A stretch of 64,000 bases of DNA from Brachynemurus nebulosus (Eukaryota > Arthropoda > Insecta > Neuroptera > Myrmeleontidae). Under the pieces are notes generated by a model, which did no database searches, was not told the DNA's origin, and saw only the letters and a program-made list of their open reading frames with translations. The DNA is taken from contig JAPWDM010000005.1 in NCBI GenBank assembly GCA_035578155.1, forward strand, positions 31,612,108-31,676,107. The letters run 5' to 3'. Of the stretch, positions 38,211 through 52,230 are shown one piece after another (position 1 is the stretch's first letter; every line of letters starts with the position of its first letter). The position numbers and the translations under genes are program-made.

Positions 38211-39821
38211 GAAATTATTTTTTAAAAATCGAAAAAATTTATCAATTTTGAATGACTTGATGGATTTGGCTGAAATTTTTATATGTTTCAGATGCCTCTA
38301 TAGTATGTCTCAAAAAAAAAAAACAGAAAACTTCAACTTCAAAATAAAAAAATAATCAACTTAAAAAAAAAAAATAAAATTATACTCCCTTAAAAAAATT
38401 GTTTAATTTTTCAATATTTTTTTTCATCAGCTTATAGCTATGGTACAATCACCAAAAATTTTTTGCAGGCTTTTCACTATGATCGATAAACATACAATTT
38501 TAAAAAAAAAATTAAATGTGCAGAAATATTTTTTTAGAGATAGGTATAGGCGTCCGGGTACTCAGTCGATCAAAAATTGTTTGCGAATTTTGAATATGTT
38601 CATAAAAACTTTTCTTAAATTCCTCGATCAGTCAACACTTCAGCTTCCATGTAGCTCAATTTTCTTAAAATTATTTGAAATAATAACTGCTCAATTTTCC
38701 TATATTGCTCAGACCTAAGTAAATATTTAAACCACGTTCAGTAATATAAATGCTCTCCTATCTAAGTCATATTATGTGATTCACTAAAGTTGATATAAAT
38801 ATTGCTAAGTAAATATTGCTTAGAACTACGTTTTTTTTTTTTTTCAGTTTCAAAACTATACGCAGTAAACAATTTATAACTTCAAGAAAAATTATATATG
38901 TATATATAAATTACATGCTTATAATATAATAATAAAACCGGCTCTGTTAAAACCTATGAAAAATGCAAACCTTAAATAAATTTTTACAGAACACATCGAA
39001 AAGTGATAATCACCAAAATATCACTTGACAAATTTTACAATCGAACAACCTCAATTATTAATCATTTATAATAAAAATACATTCATAAAGGAATTTACGA
39101 ACTGAATAACAGTTATTTTCAGTTACTTTCACACTAAATTAGAGTAATCCTTAATAATACCTACCTATAAAATAAAATGGTATGCACATGTCCCAGAATA
39201 TAATATGTCCTATTTTACAAACATAATTATATTTTATACTAAATTATTTGTTTTTCCCCTATTTTCAAGTGTAAACAACTGTACGCGAAATGATAAGAAT
39301 TGAAAATAATAGAGCTTTATATATACGATATGTTTCCATACTAACGAGTACAGGATGTCCAAGAACAAACTGGTGTCTAGAAGAATATGGATGGAACGAA
39401 CATGGATGGAACGAATTATGAATGCAATGTTAAAATGAATATATAGATTGCTTTATATTATCCATAAACCAGTCAGTAAATAATAAATATACACATTTTC
39501 ACATGACATAGTTCTTCTAAAATGTGTATATTTCATATTGGTAGAAAAATTATATTATTATTATTTTAGAAATGAACTTTGCAGTAAAAAAATCTGATAT
39601 TTGGGTCCATCAGTATTATGTTTATTAATAACTGCAATCATTTTTAGCAAAAAATTATTTTATTAGGTTTATAATAAGAGGAAAAATGCCAGTTTTGGCA
39701 TCTCCTAAAGTAAAGCAAATACCCAAAAGGGTACAATTACCCTACATAAATAAGCAATTCTTTTTATGTCATCGAAGGATGACATATTAATATCGTTGTG
39801 TGATCATAGTGGGAGAAACAT
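38211..39821. other. AT-rich stretch, no supported gene
   Basis: A 92-codon frame (38440-38718) is AT-driven and shows no domain. A short 15-16 bp tandem (atggatggaacgaa) lies at 39389-39420. Confidence 0.4.
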
Positions 39822-39881
39822 TATTATAGATTTGTATATCCATATTGAATAATTATAGAGTTGTACATCCATATTGAATAA
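39822..39881. repeat. 30-bp tandem duplication
   Basis: attatagatttgtatatcca and attatagagttgtacatcca, each followed by tattgaata. Confidence 0.85.
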
Positions 39882-39960
39882 ACGCAAGAGGGCTGTAGAG
39901 TTAACAACTATAGAGTTAACAAAAAATCATAAATTAACACTTTCACTGAGGTAACATTAC

Positions 39961-39987
39961 TTAGTGCGTGTCAAAAACACGCACTTA
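39961..39987. repeat. Small hairpin, 11-bp stem
   Basis: ttagtgcgtgt, loop caaaa, acacgcacttaa. Confidence 0.8.
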
Positions 39988-40696
39988 ATGAATTTTTTTA
40001 GTTAAAATACAAGATCATAACGGCAAAAAAATTTAAAATACTAAATATTGTAAATTAAGTTGAGGTTAAATGTAGATTAAATTGACAGTCAATTTCAGTG
40101 GCGTCGTTTATGTAAAATTAATCATGATATAAAAATCTAATTTCAAGATTATGTATTTTATTTGTATTTATTTATTAATTTTAAAATAATAATTTAATAA
40201 ATGTATAGTTTTATTTATGTTTGTGTCTACCTTTTTTTTATCAAAGAGATATGTCCTATTAGGGATGCAAAATTATAAACCAAAACGTAATACGCTTTGC
40301 AAAAGTAGTTATAATTTGTAAGTAATCGATTAATTTGAGCAATTTTTTCGTTTTTAGTTTATAATAATTTGTAATAATATTTTTTAAGTATCGTTAAAAA
40401 ATATAATGATTTAGTAAACAATTAAGTAACTGAAAAATTAACGGATAAAATAGTCGAATACTGCCGTGTCACACTAATCTCACGTATCTCAGAAATGATA
40501 GTTTTGAGAAAACTTGATTTGAATAAAACATTAGATGGTCTTAATTATCTTAGACATTATTAAATATCTGAGATAAATGATTTTTATTATGCATTACAAC
40601 GTTGCAGCATTGATTTAACAACGTATAGCCATATAGGGTAAAAATACCTGTACTTGAACGCGATTCAATACTCAAACCGATTTGATATTTTATATA

Positions 40697-41588
40697 GGGT
40701 AAGTGCGGGAGAGATGCCGCGTCGGGAGAGACGGCATAGTTCGTCCGTTGATCAATAGATAGCGCTATTAATGGATTATATGTTTAAAATAAGTTAAGCT
40801 GTATATGGTAACATTTATAATTAGTCCATCAGTTTAGTAATTATCCAACTATTTATTATTGAAAAGTAAGATTTTTAACATAATATTTTATCAAGCATTT
40901 AATTCATTAGAATTTAAGAATGTATGTTTCGTTGTTTTAATGAAAATGAGTTTTGTTATTAATTTAGGTATATTTTAAAAGTAGTGTATAAAATTTTAGG
41001 TTAGAATTCCTCACTATACTATAGCAACATGCGGTATCTATCCCAACAAAAAGGAGAGATGCCGCATTTAAAGTTGGTATAGATGCCGCATCATATTACA
41101 TATTAAAAACATATGTAGACGTTATGCCACGTAAATATAAAAGATCCATTAATGGGTCAGGAAGAGCTCTCATATTAGTGAAGATAACGAAAATAATGAT
41201 TGCCTGTGTATTGAGTGTTTTGAAAAGTACTCAGAAACAAAAAAAAGTTGACTGGTTAAGATGTATAAAGTGCCAAAAATGGTTACATATGGCATGCATC
41301 ATATATGGAGATGTGTGTAAAATGTAAAATTTTTAATATCAACTATGCGGGGTCGCTCCTTTTTTGATGCGTCATGTCTCCCATAGGTGTGGGAAAGACT
41401 CCACTTTGCAGGCTCTATAAAAATGTTAATTATGAATCCTTTATGACTAAAAATTTAAAATTATTTATAAATAATTTTAAACAACAATGTTTACATTTAT
41501 TGTGTACCAAATTTCAAATCAATTAAATGCATACTTTAAGAATTATCAAGTGTTTTCAAAATGTGTGGCATCTCTCCCGCATTCACCG
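40697..41588 (+). mobile_element. pogo-like element, TIR GGGTAAGTGCGGGAGAGATG, nested
   Basis: Left end gggtaagtgcgggagagatg and the complement of the right end (cggtgaatgcgggagagatg) match with three differences, inside TA on both sides. The word agatgccgc recurs internally at 41055 and 41085. Contains a short transposase derivative. Confidence 0.85.
41124..41327 (+). pseudogene. pogo-type transposase, internally deleted (N-terminus fused to zinc finger)
   Basis: The frame starts MPRKYKRSINGSG, which resembles the first residues of insect pogo/Tigger transposases. It ends with VDWLRCIKCQKWLHMACI, the C..C..W.H..C zinc-binding block found at the C-terminus of many of the same proteins (family knowledge). 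Upstream in another frame lies EDNENNDCLCIECFEKYSET, the first half of that zinc finger; an indel at the A-run near 41240-41246 separates the halves. The HTH and DDE catalytic domains are missing. This is therefore a deletion derivative retaining both tips, sitting in the middle of a TIR-bounded element. Confidence 0.65.
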
Positions 41589-41784
41589 TATTAATGAAGT
41601 TATTTCTGAAAGAAATCGATAAATACCAAAACTCTTCGAGTGTTGAACGTGCTCGAGTATAGGGGCTTTTACGTTATAGATACTATTTGAAAATATAGAA
41701 AATAGGGAATTACAATCAAAATAAAAATTTAAAAATTCAATAGATTAATTATTATATTATTATTAACAAATTAATTAATTTTTT

Positions 41785-41788
<4 letters not shown>

Positions 41789-41861
<73 letters not shown>
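41789..41861. repeat. (TA)n microsatellite
   Basis: ~73 bp in copy 1 of the 4-bp-TSD element; the other copy has only gtatatatactag here. Confidence 0.97.
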
Positions 41862-41864
<3 letters not shown>

Positions 41865-41915
41865 GGATTGGGTAGAATCCTAAGACACATGACATTCGTG
41901 TGACACAGCAGAATA

Positions 41916-42680
41916 GCATTATTAAGGAACTGATTATTGAATCAGTTTTTTGGAGACACTGTTTATAAAATTTTCTGACGACTACACATCAACTGAACAT
42001 ATTATAAACGAACACTGACAGTATGAAAATTTCGTGTTTTATTAATGTTTATTTATTCATTCGTTTATTTGTTTATTTTATACAAAAACGTATGTATCTG
42101 GGAATATAATATTAATATATAATAAATAATAATAATTAATTTAATTTTTGTTTGTAAATATATTTTAATATTTTTAAATAAAATAAAATTTATTTATTTT
42201 TTAATTAAGCTTTTTATTGCAAAATAATCCTCTAACAAATTTCCAATTTTCATTTAACACATCCACTGCCACCTACTGGATGAGAAGTAAAACATCTGTG
42301 ACCACGCCTTAAATTCCACCGCAAATGTTAGTAATAATTGTGAAGTTGGCAACGGAAGCATTACTCTATGGCTCTATGCAACATTATTTATATATTGACA
42401 TGGACAACACAGGTAACGTGTGTATCCACTGTACCAACATGCGTATCTCACTAGCAAGTAGCAACTAGGGATGCAATATACACGACGCTTACATCGCAAC
42501 TAGCGTGGCAATATACATGGATCCGATGAGTGTTAAAAGTGTAGCCACTAGCTAAGTCAGAAAGTCAGAACATTATAGTTTAAATTCTATTGGTTTTCAT
42601 TAATCTATTTGAAATTCAATCACCTGCCTGTCTGAAAATTTCGAAATACTGTCCGTTTCTGACGAATCGTATATTTTTAG
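41916..42680. other. Mixed stretch, possible gene 5' region
   Basis: The sequence from 42240 is less AT-rich. A short ATG block atggacaacacag|gtaacgtg (42400-42412) ends in a splice-donor-like site. No strong evidence otherwise. Confidence 0.25.
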
Positions 42681-42703
42681 CGGGCCATCAATGCCGAAGA
42701 CAG
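42681..42703 (+). CDS. Candidate 23-nt first coding micro-exon
   Basis: Acceptor tatatttttag ends at 42680. The exon cgggccatcaatgccgaaga plus cag is followed by gtatgtgt, a consensus donor. It would encode MPKT plus one base of the next codon. Too short for any identification; depends entirely on splice signals. Continuing the frame past the donor adds only AT-biased codons. Confidence 0.22.
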
Positions 42704-43797
42704 GTATGTGTAAACATCTCTTACTCGTTGAAATTTCTCTATATCAAATGAAGACTATTTTCGTTAAAAATGTTACAACTTAGTGAAGTAAAGATCAAAG
42801 AGTATTTCAGAAAACTTATATTTTCATAATATTTTTGTCGATCATAATGTGCATTACAAGGTTCGATACTTTTCAAATTTCAATTTCCTGAAATTTTTTA
42901 AATATTTTGTTTAAATATTAAAATAAGTTTGCCCTCAAAGAACCATCTGGATATTTAGGACAAGAAATGAGGAACACAACCGACTACCTGTAGAAACATT
43001 AGTAAATTAAAAACACCGTTTTTCCCCTCAATAATCCCTTAATATTTATAATGTATACAGGATGTTTTTTAACATTTCACATAAAGAAACGCAACAAAAT
43101 TTTTTACAGAACATTCTCAAAAACTTTATTATATCTCATCCTTCTATGATTCCACTGCTTTTCCAGAACATCCCTCAACATATTTTACATTAATATAAAA
43201 TAAACCCCCCTTTCCATATCTGTTATTCATTTCACTTAAGTAAGTTAAAAGTGAATTTATTAAATATCATAACTAATATCTTTATGTGCACGAGAACGTT
43301 CAAATTATTTTCTAAATTGATATTTATGAAAATTTCCATTTTTCCATTTTCCTTCTCACAAAAATAATGTTATAAAATGAATAAATATATTATATACTTA
43401 CGTAGCTAACCTAACCTACAAAAAAACAATATAATAAATAAATACGCTCCCCTCTACACTGACGTACGTACATTCACAAACTGTATTTTTTATATGATTG
43501 CACACATACAATGTAGGTCCGTCCTCCTGTACTCTTTTCATCAATTTTTCTTCTTTCTGTATAATATTTTTAAATGTACTAGACTTATATATTCACTGTA
43601 AATATATAAGGTAAATATGGGTAAGGCCGTTAACAGAAATGGCGGGCTCCGCGGAAAAAGCAGATTTAAAAAAAAAATTTACACATTTTTTTAGTTTATC
43701 TCGAGTCTTCTACCAATCGTTCTGGGCCCGTTTTTCAAACTTACAGAAATTATCATTAACAAAAGTCATCGTATTCTGACGAGTGTATTAAGTAGAA
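42704..43797. other. AT-rich stretch, nothing recognised
   Basis: tatacaggatgttt at 43057-43070 recurs at 44130-44143 and could mark ends of an old element. Confidence 0.35.
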
Positions 43798-44000
43798 AGA
43801 GTATAAGCAAATGAAGTAGGTTTGAGAATGTTAAGTAATAAGTACGACGACTACGAAAATTATTTTTACAATATTTATAAAGTATTTAAGTACTTTATAG
43901 TAGAGCTTAAAGAGTATAAGCAAATGAAGTAGGTTGAGAATGTTAAGTAATAAGTACAACGCGTACGAAAAATGTTTTTACACATATCACTAAATAGCTT
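43798..44000. repeat. 113-bp tandem duplication
   Basis: agagtataagcaaatgaagt...gttaagtaataagtac starts at 43798 and again at 43911. Confidence 0.85.
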
Positions 44001-44023
44001 TAAATACAGTAGTGATTCTTTTT

Positions 44024-44687
44024 ATAATACATGTGCGAGAAAGAAAGAAAAATATTTCGTAATCTTTTTAAGAAAGAAAGAAATATATTTTTATTCATTT
44101 AAACATGTACTACGAATACATAATTTGTATACAGGATGTTTCATGTATTAAATATGAAATGCATTTTTAATACGAAATACATTTATTTTTTATAAAAGTA
44201 TAAATTTTTAACTGATTATTAAATATTTTGCACTAAAATGTATTGCAAACAATTGTCATATACATTTGTATTCTATACACATCGAAATCGCAAGATAGTT
44301 ATCAACCTATATATTATGAATTTGTATTTAAAAAGATATAGCATATAATTACATTTCTATCTGATCAGGGTGTATTATAAAAAGAATCTTTGCTGTAAAT
44401 CACGAAAATTTATATCCCACAACTACCCTGTTACATTCGTTTGTTTATATTTCGATGAAAATTCATTTTTCATCTAGTGCTCGCCCAGAAAATTAATAAA
44501 AATAAATTTATTTAATAAATTTATTTTTACATTTTTTTTAAAACAAAGAACATGTTTATTTATTTTTTGGCATTAAAAAAACATTGGTAACTCTACATTG
44601 TTTTTATTTCATTTCTTTTTCTCTTGGTATATATTTCTTTAGAATAGATTTTTACTGAAAATAGTTATAAAAATTTATTTTTATGAC

Positions 44688-44690
<3 letters not shown>
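44024..44690. other. AT-rich stretch, nothing recognised
   Basis: Contains aagaaagaaa runs near 44040 and 44070. Confidence 0.4.

Positions 44691-44769
<79 letters not shown>
44691..44769. repeat. (TA)n microsatellite
   Basis: Left flank of the palindromic element 44770-45889. Confidence 0.97.
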
Positions 44770-44772
<3 letters not shown>

Positions 44773-45889
44773 CTGTACCAAAGAAATTAATATTTTTTTT
44801 CTCTCGCTCTCAGCTCAAAATATCGTAGGATATGGCTAAACAAACATCCTCACCAAAGCGGAGCTCATAATTTCATAATTTCAATTTTTAAGGGTGCATC
44901 ATCGAATCTACAGTTTTCCCATTTAAACAACACAGTAAAAACGATTTTTTTTTTTTATTATTTACTCTTGCAAACTATGAAGAAATTTTTTTCCATAAAA
45001 TGAATAAAAGGACCTTATTAAGCATTAAATTTTGGACAAAAAATTTCATTGAGTCAAATTTCTATCACCAATAATATTTTACTTTCTGCAGAGCCTTAAA
45101 AATTTAAATTTTTTAAAATTTTGCTTTTTTTACATTTTTAAGCTAAACTATTAAAGATAAGACAAAAAGTTAAATGACAATTTTGTAGTCCGGCTGACGC
45201 TCTACAAAAAAGTTCCTTACAAATTTCTCATATTACAAATAGTTACAAGGTTACAGACCCTCAAAATTTATTATTCTTATTTTTTAGCGAATTTCTCGAG
45301 GTCTTAAAACAAATTTCTGCCATAGTCCCGGGTTCAGGTCTTTCCATGACATCCGCTGCAATAGCTGAATTTCCTCTTCGCTAAAAAATAAGTAAAATAA
45401 ATTTTGAGGGTCTGTAACTTTGTAACTATTTGTAATACGAGAAATTTGTCAGGAACTTTTTTGTAAAGCGTCAGTTGGACTACAAAATTGTCATTTAACT
45501 TTTGGTTCTGTCTTTAATAGTTTGGCTTAAAAATTTAAAAAAAAAAGAAAAATTTCAAAAAATTTAAATTTTAAGGCTCTGTAGAAAGTGAAATATTGGT
45601 GTTAGAAATTTGACTCAAGGAAATTTTTCTGTCCAAAATTTAATGCTTAATAAGGTGCTTTAATTCATTTTATTTAAAAAAATTTCTTCATTGTTTGCAG
45701 GTGTAAATAATATAAAAAATCGTTTTTTCTGTGTTATTTAAATGGGAAAACTTTAGGTTCGATGATGCACCTCTAAAAATTGGAATTATGAGCTCCGCTT
45801 TGGTGAGGATGTTTGTTTACACATATCCTACGATATTTTGAGATGAGAGCGAGAAAAAAAAATATTAATTTTTTTTTTGGCACACCCTA
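44770..45889. mobile_element. 1.12-kb palindromic element between two (TA)n arrays
   Basis: Left end aggctgtaccaaagaaatta and the complement of the right end (agggtgtgccaaaaaaaaaa) diverge, but the arms then pair well for about 500 bp (aaagcggagctcataatt against aattatgagctccgcttt). The loop at ~45286-45385 is module D, which recurs at 49870-49945, 56199-56320 and 61583-61708. (TA)n on both sides fits TA-target insertion. Confidence 0.82.
45286..45385 (-). repeat. Module D in palindrome loop
   Basis: On the minus strand: aaattcagctattgcagcgg ... cccgggactatggcagaaat ... ttgttttaagacctcgagaa. The same order as 56199-56320 and 61583-61708. Confidence 0.75.

Positions 45890-45894
<5 letters not shown>

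Positions 45895-45972
<78 letters not shown>
45895..45972. repeat. (TA)n microsatellite
   Basis: Right flank of the palindromic element and left flank of repeat J copy 2. Confidence 0.97.
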
Positions 45973-45973
<1 letters not shown>

Positions 45974-46430
45974 TGTGTGAATTTTTTGAGAGTTGCCATT
46001 CAAATTACAGCCAAACCGTTGACTTAATAGAAAAATTGTTCAAATAAGAGTTGTAGATATCGATGGGGGCAACCGATTCCTATAGTCAGGAGCTTTATAG
46101 CTCTTATGGTTTTCGAGCTATGATACAAACTTATAGATTTTGAAATGAGACTATATATTAATTTTTCGATCAAACTGATCTAATGCATTAATTAACAACA
46201 TAAATGAGAAAAATTTTTTTTTTACCCAAGTTTAATTTTTTAATTTTTCTTTAATTTATCAGCTAGTCGGTAAAAATATGCATATATACTTGAAACTACT
46301 TCAACCGACAGTGTTCTGGGTGGTTACATTTCTGTTACATCCAGGAAAAGAACCTTTTCCAGTACCATTTCTATCATATAAATTTGGTTGTAATAGAAAT
46401 GGCAACTCTCAAAAAACTCACATGGTATAT
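45973..46430 (+). mobile_element. Repeat J, copy 2 (~450 bp)
   Basis: Left end ctgtgtgaattttttgagag ttgccatt pairs with the inverted right end aatggcaactctcaaaaaac tcac. Interior matches 15300-15704 on the opposite strand. Confidence 0.75.
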
Positions 46431-46669
46431 GTTTTAAAAAAAAATTACGGAACACTATTTGCGCAAGTACGACTTGCACGTAGTCATTTTTTCTTTAATC
46501 TATTAAAAAATATAAAATATTGAATGTAAAAAATGATTACAGTTACAAAATTCCAACAATTTTATTTTATATTTTACAACTTTATGAATTAATTAAAATC
46601 AAACACAGACCATAACTATAGTATTAAAACAAAACAATTACGTTTCAATTGTAAATGAATTCTCTCCAG
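46431..46669. other. AT-rich stretch leading into a strong acceptor
   Basis: The tail of the 81-codon frame at 46278-46523 is a shadow of repeat J. The end ttctctccag at 46660-46669 is a good splice acceptor. Confidence 0.35.
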
Positions 46670-46847
46670 TCATCTCCGCGCCGAACTACACTTCAATACT
46701 TTATTTAAATTTCATCTCACACTGGCCCCATTCCGGGGATGGTCTCACCGCACCTCATTGTATTCCCAGAGGCGTAAAGTTGTCGATTTTAAATCGACGC
46801 CCGACGATAAAACGGAGTTTATTGTGAACAAACAGAAAAAGAGATGA
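46670..46847 (+). CDS. Candidate terminal exon, 58 codons, basic C-terminus
   Basis: After acceptor attctctccag (46669) the phase-1 frame stays open for 58 codons to TGA at 46845-46847. It includes TLAPFRGWSHRTSLYSQRR and ends TEFIVNKQKKR. Sequence 46670-46815 is much richer in GC and CG than its neighbourhood. No family recognised. It also contains cagaggcgtaaag (46768-46780), similar to a hAT end, so a degraded transposon is the main alternative. Confidence 0.27.
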
Positions 46848-47061
46848 GAAAAAAAACATTGTATTTGATCAGTTCGAATTCCAATAAACACTGTAGGGAA
46901 CTTTTCTTATTAAACTTTCAAATAGAAGCTTAAGCTTGAAAGTGTATTAGCCGACTGTATATTTATATATGTAGTAGCTATGGTAGCTTTAATTTACCCC
47001 GCTTTTTTTGTAAACTTTTTTATTCTTATAGCAGTAGATATAAAATAAAATACCCCTGTCG

Positions 47062-47380
47062 TAGCATGCTGCATAACATAGCGAATTTCCGTTTATAAAA
47101 ATTAGTTTTTCTCGGAAACTACTTAATATAGAACAATAGTTCAAATAACTTTTTTATGTAATTTTTTCTCCTCTTTTAAATGGTGTAAAAAAAATTTGAA
47201 AAAATTTTTGAATAAGTGGAAATTTTGGCAAAAAACTAATTTTTTGCAAGAACAAAAACTATGTTCCTGGCATCCGACGTGTCTGGCTGAAGAACTCATC
47301 CAACGGTTTAAGACTTCCAATGTTTTCACCAAATTTCGTAAATATTAGATACTTCGTTCGAGAGTTATCGCGCGGACACA
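47062..47380 (-). repeat. Repeat C, copy 2
   Basis: Runs from gtagcatgctgcataacata to cgttcgagagttatcgcgcg, the most complete minus-strand copy. It is followed by a (CA)n run that was split by the hAT at 47393. Confidence 0.75.
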
Positions 47381-47392
47381 CACACACACACA
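47381..47392. repeat. (CA)n, left part of a split microsatellite
   Basis: cacacacacaca ends at the hAT insertion; the array resumes at 48206. Confidence 0.9.
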
Positions 47393-50240
<2,848 letters not shown>

Positions 50241-50243
50241 CAC

Positions 50244-50815
50244 CAGGCCCGTCGAGACGGGGAGGGGGACAGTCGAAGCTGCACTGCCGTGTCACACTAA
50301 TCTCACGTATCTCAGAAATTATAGTTTTGAGAAAACTTGATTTGAATAAAATATCGTATTATCTTAATTCGCTCAAATATTATTAAATATCTAAGATAAT
50401 TGATTTTTATTATGCGTTATTGATTCAATGTTGCAGTATTGATTTAATAACGTATAAATATACCATTTGAAAATATAAGAAATAAGGAATGTGATACAAT
50501 CAAAATAAAAATTTAAAAATACAATAGATTAATTATTATATTATTATTAACAAATTAATTAATTTTATTGTCAGTATATATACTAGGGATTGAGTATAAT
50601 CCTTTAAACGTTGTTACGCGAAATTGCTGTATCTAAAGATACATGACATTCGTGTCACACGGCAGTGCAGCCCCAGAACCTGGGTCTAAAAAGCTAAAAA
50701 GGGTGCCAAAAGCCATTGGTAAATGTTTAAAAATGTTTTTTTTTTTTTTTTTTGATCGACTGTATATTTTGTAAAAAAATTTTTTTAATCCTGGTCATTT
50801 CTTTCCACGGCCCTA
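50244..50815. mobile_element. hAT-type element (572 bp with nested insertion)
   Basis: Ends caggcccgtcgagac and ctttccacggcccta. Flanking octamers ttcttcac (50236-50243) and tttttcac (50816-50823) agree at 7 of 8. Without the nested 382-bp element it is about 186 bp. Confidence 0.75.
50284..50665. mobile_element. 4-bp-TSD element, copy 2 (382 bp)
   Basis: Ends ctgccgtgtcacactaatct and gtgtcacacggcag with TSD tgca at 50280-50283 and 50666-50669. No internal insertion and only (TA)4 where copy 1 has an array. Confidence 0.9.
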
Positions 50816-50829
50816 TTTTTCACCAACAT

Positions 50830-50990
50830 TATAGTAGCATCCTGCATAACATAGCGAATTTCCGATTACAAAAATTATGTTTTTTTGAAAACACGCTTAC
50901 AGGATAATGGTTCCAAAACGCACCTACTTATGTAATTTTTTTGCTCTTTATCATGGTATAAAAGAAAAAATCAAAAAGCTTCTAGGAGAA
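50830..50990 (-). repeat. Repeat C, copy 3 (partial)
   Basis: tagcatcctgcataacatag and gcgaatttccgattacaaaa match the start of copies 1 and 2; homology fades after ~150 bp. Confidence 0.65.
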
Positions 50991-51053
50991 TTTTGTGCGG
51001 ACCGATCACATATGACAATTACCAGTTTTCTAAATTACATTTTTATATTTTTT

Positions 51054-51371
51054 AATATGAAATGTCGTTTTCCGACTACTTACCGAACATGTAATTCAGA
51101 TAAATTTTGACACTTTTTTAAGCATTACAGAAATGTTTAAAAGCAATTATTTATGTAATTTTAAAAAGAATTCTTATAACCTGGAATCATTTCTGCCAAC
51201 ATTAGGTCGTGTAATATGAAATGTCGTTTTCCGACCACTAAGTCTACTATGCAATTCAGATAAATATCGACACTTTTTTAAGCATTAGGGAAATGTTTAA
51301 AAGCAATTCTTTGATTTTAAAGAGAATTCATTTAGTTTGAAATCATTTTCGCCCTATTCTTATTTGTTATC
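51054..51371. repeat. 159-bp tandem duplication
   Basis: aatatgaaatgtcgttttcc begins at 51054 and 51213; units share cacttttttaagcatta and gaaatgtttaaaagcaatt. Confidence 0.85.
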
Positions 51372-52230
51372 TAAAATTTTATCTAGATAACGGTTAAATT
51401 ATCTGTTATCTTTATATATATGTTTTAATTTATGTTATATATTATCGGTTATCTAGATAATAAAATTCAATATCTTGCCCAATACTGATCATAAAGTATC
51501 TTAATCTTAGTAAAAAATAAATGCCGAATTTTCAAAAGACATCAGGAAAAAACCAAGGAAAATATTTTAAAATGATATAATATCAAAAGAAAAAGTTGGA
51601 AAAATATTTACTATGTACTTGTGGTGATGATAATAGGCGTGACCTTTCTGTCTTTCTTTTTCCGTCATCTTCTTCGATAGGTATACGCAGCAAGGTAAAT
51701 GAAGTTAATAACAAAATGCTACTGAATATTTAATTTAAACTTTTTTTTGAACAGATATTTCCAGGCTAAAAATATTTCCGGGAGACTTTTATTATTTTAA
51801 ATTTATTGCGTAGCAATATTTTTGATTCAGCTATTACCTAAACTAACAGTAAATTCAAAATTTTCAAGTTGTCTATAGAGAGAAAAGATCGTAGAGCCAA
51901 TATTAGTTAGTACTGAAATCCAAATTCGGATTATTGGTTTAAATGAAATAATTTCATTCTTTTTCTCTTTTAGGACCACAGCGGTCACTGTATAAAAACG
52001 GCAAAAAAATCTTAAAAACTTAAATTACAAACAATTAACGCATTAATCTGAACTTTATCCGAAATTCAAAAACTGTTCACCAAAGATATAAAAAATCAAA
52101 AAAGACCTTTCTTGTTTTAAATCCCATTAAATTTTTATTTTTTTGAAAAGCTTATTTCAAATTAATCTGAAAACGAAATAGAAAAGCGAATAATTTGCAT
52201 AGTTTATTAGAAAATTTTCGCTGTACTTAC
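51372..52230. other. Probable intron, if the exon at 52231 is real
   Basis: AT-rich. A plus-strand acceptor-like site (tctttttctcttttag, ending 51973) and a minus-strand frame with EEDDGKRKTERSRLL at about 51635-51700 were seen but do not join in phase with the exon at 52231. Confidence 0.3.

Larger units (their letters stand above)
40461..41911. mobile_element. 4-bp-TSD element, copy 1 (TIR CTGCCGTGTCACAC), with nested pogo and (TA)n
   Basis: Left end ctgccgtgtcacactaatct and right end gtgtgacacagcag are inverted and flanked by aata at 40457-40460 and 41912-41915. It aligns with the empty 382-bp copy at 50284-50665 except for two additions: a 892-bp pogo-like element (40697-41588) and an expanded (TA)n at 41789-41861. 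Superfamily unclear; 4-bp duplications are known for Sola, Chapaev and Ginger groups. Confidence 0.85.

Noticed and set aside
51635..51730. Minus-strand frame with EEDDGKRKTERSRLL near the signal-peptide exon
   Set aside because: The complementary plus strand is a polypyrimidine tract, which explains the K/R/E codons. The only nearby acceptor gives the wrong phase for joining to 52231.
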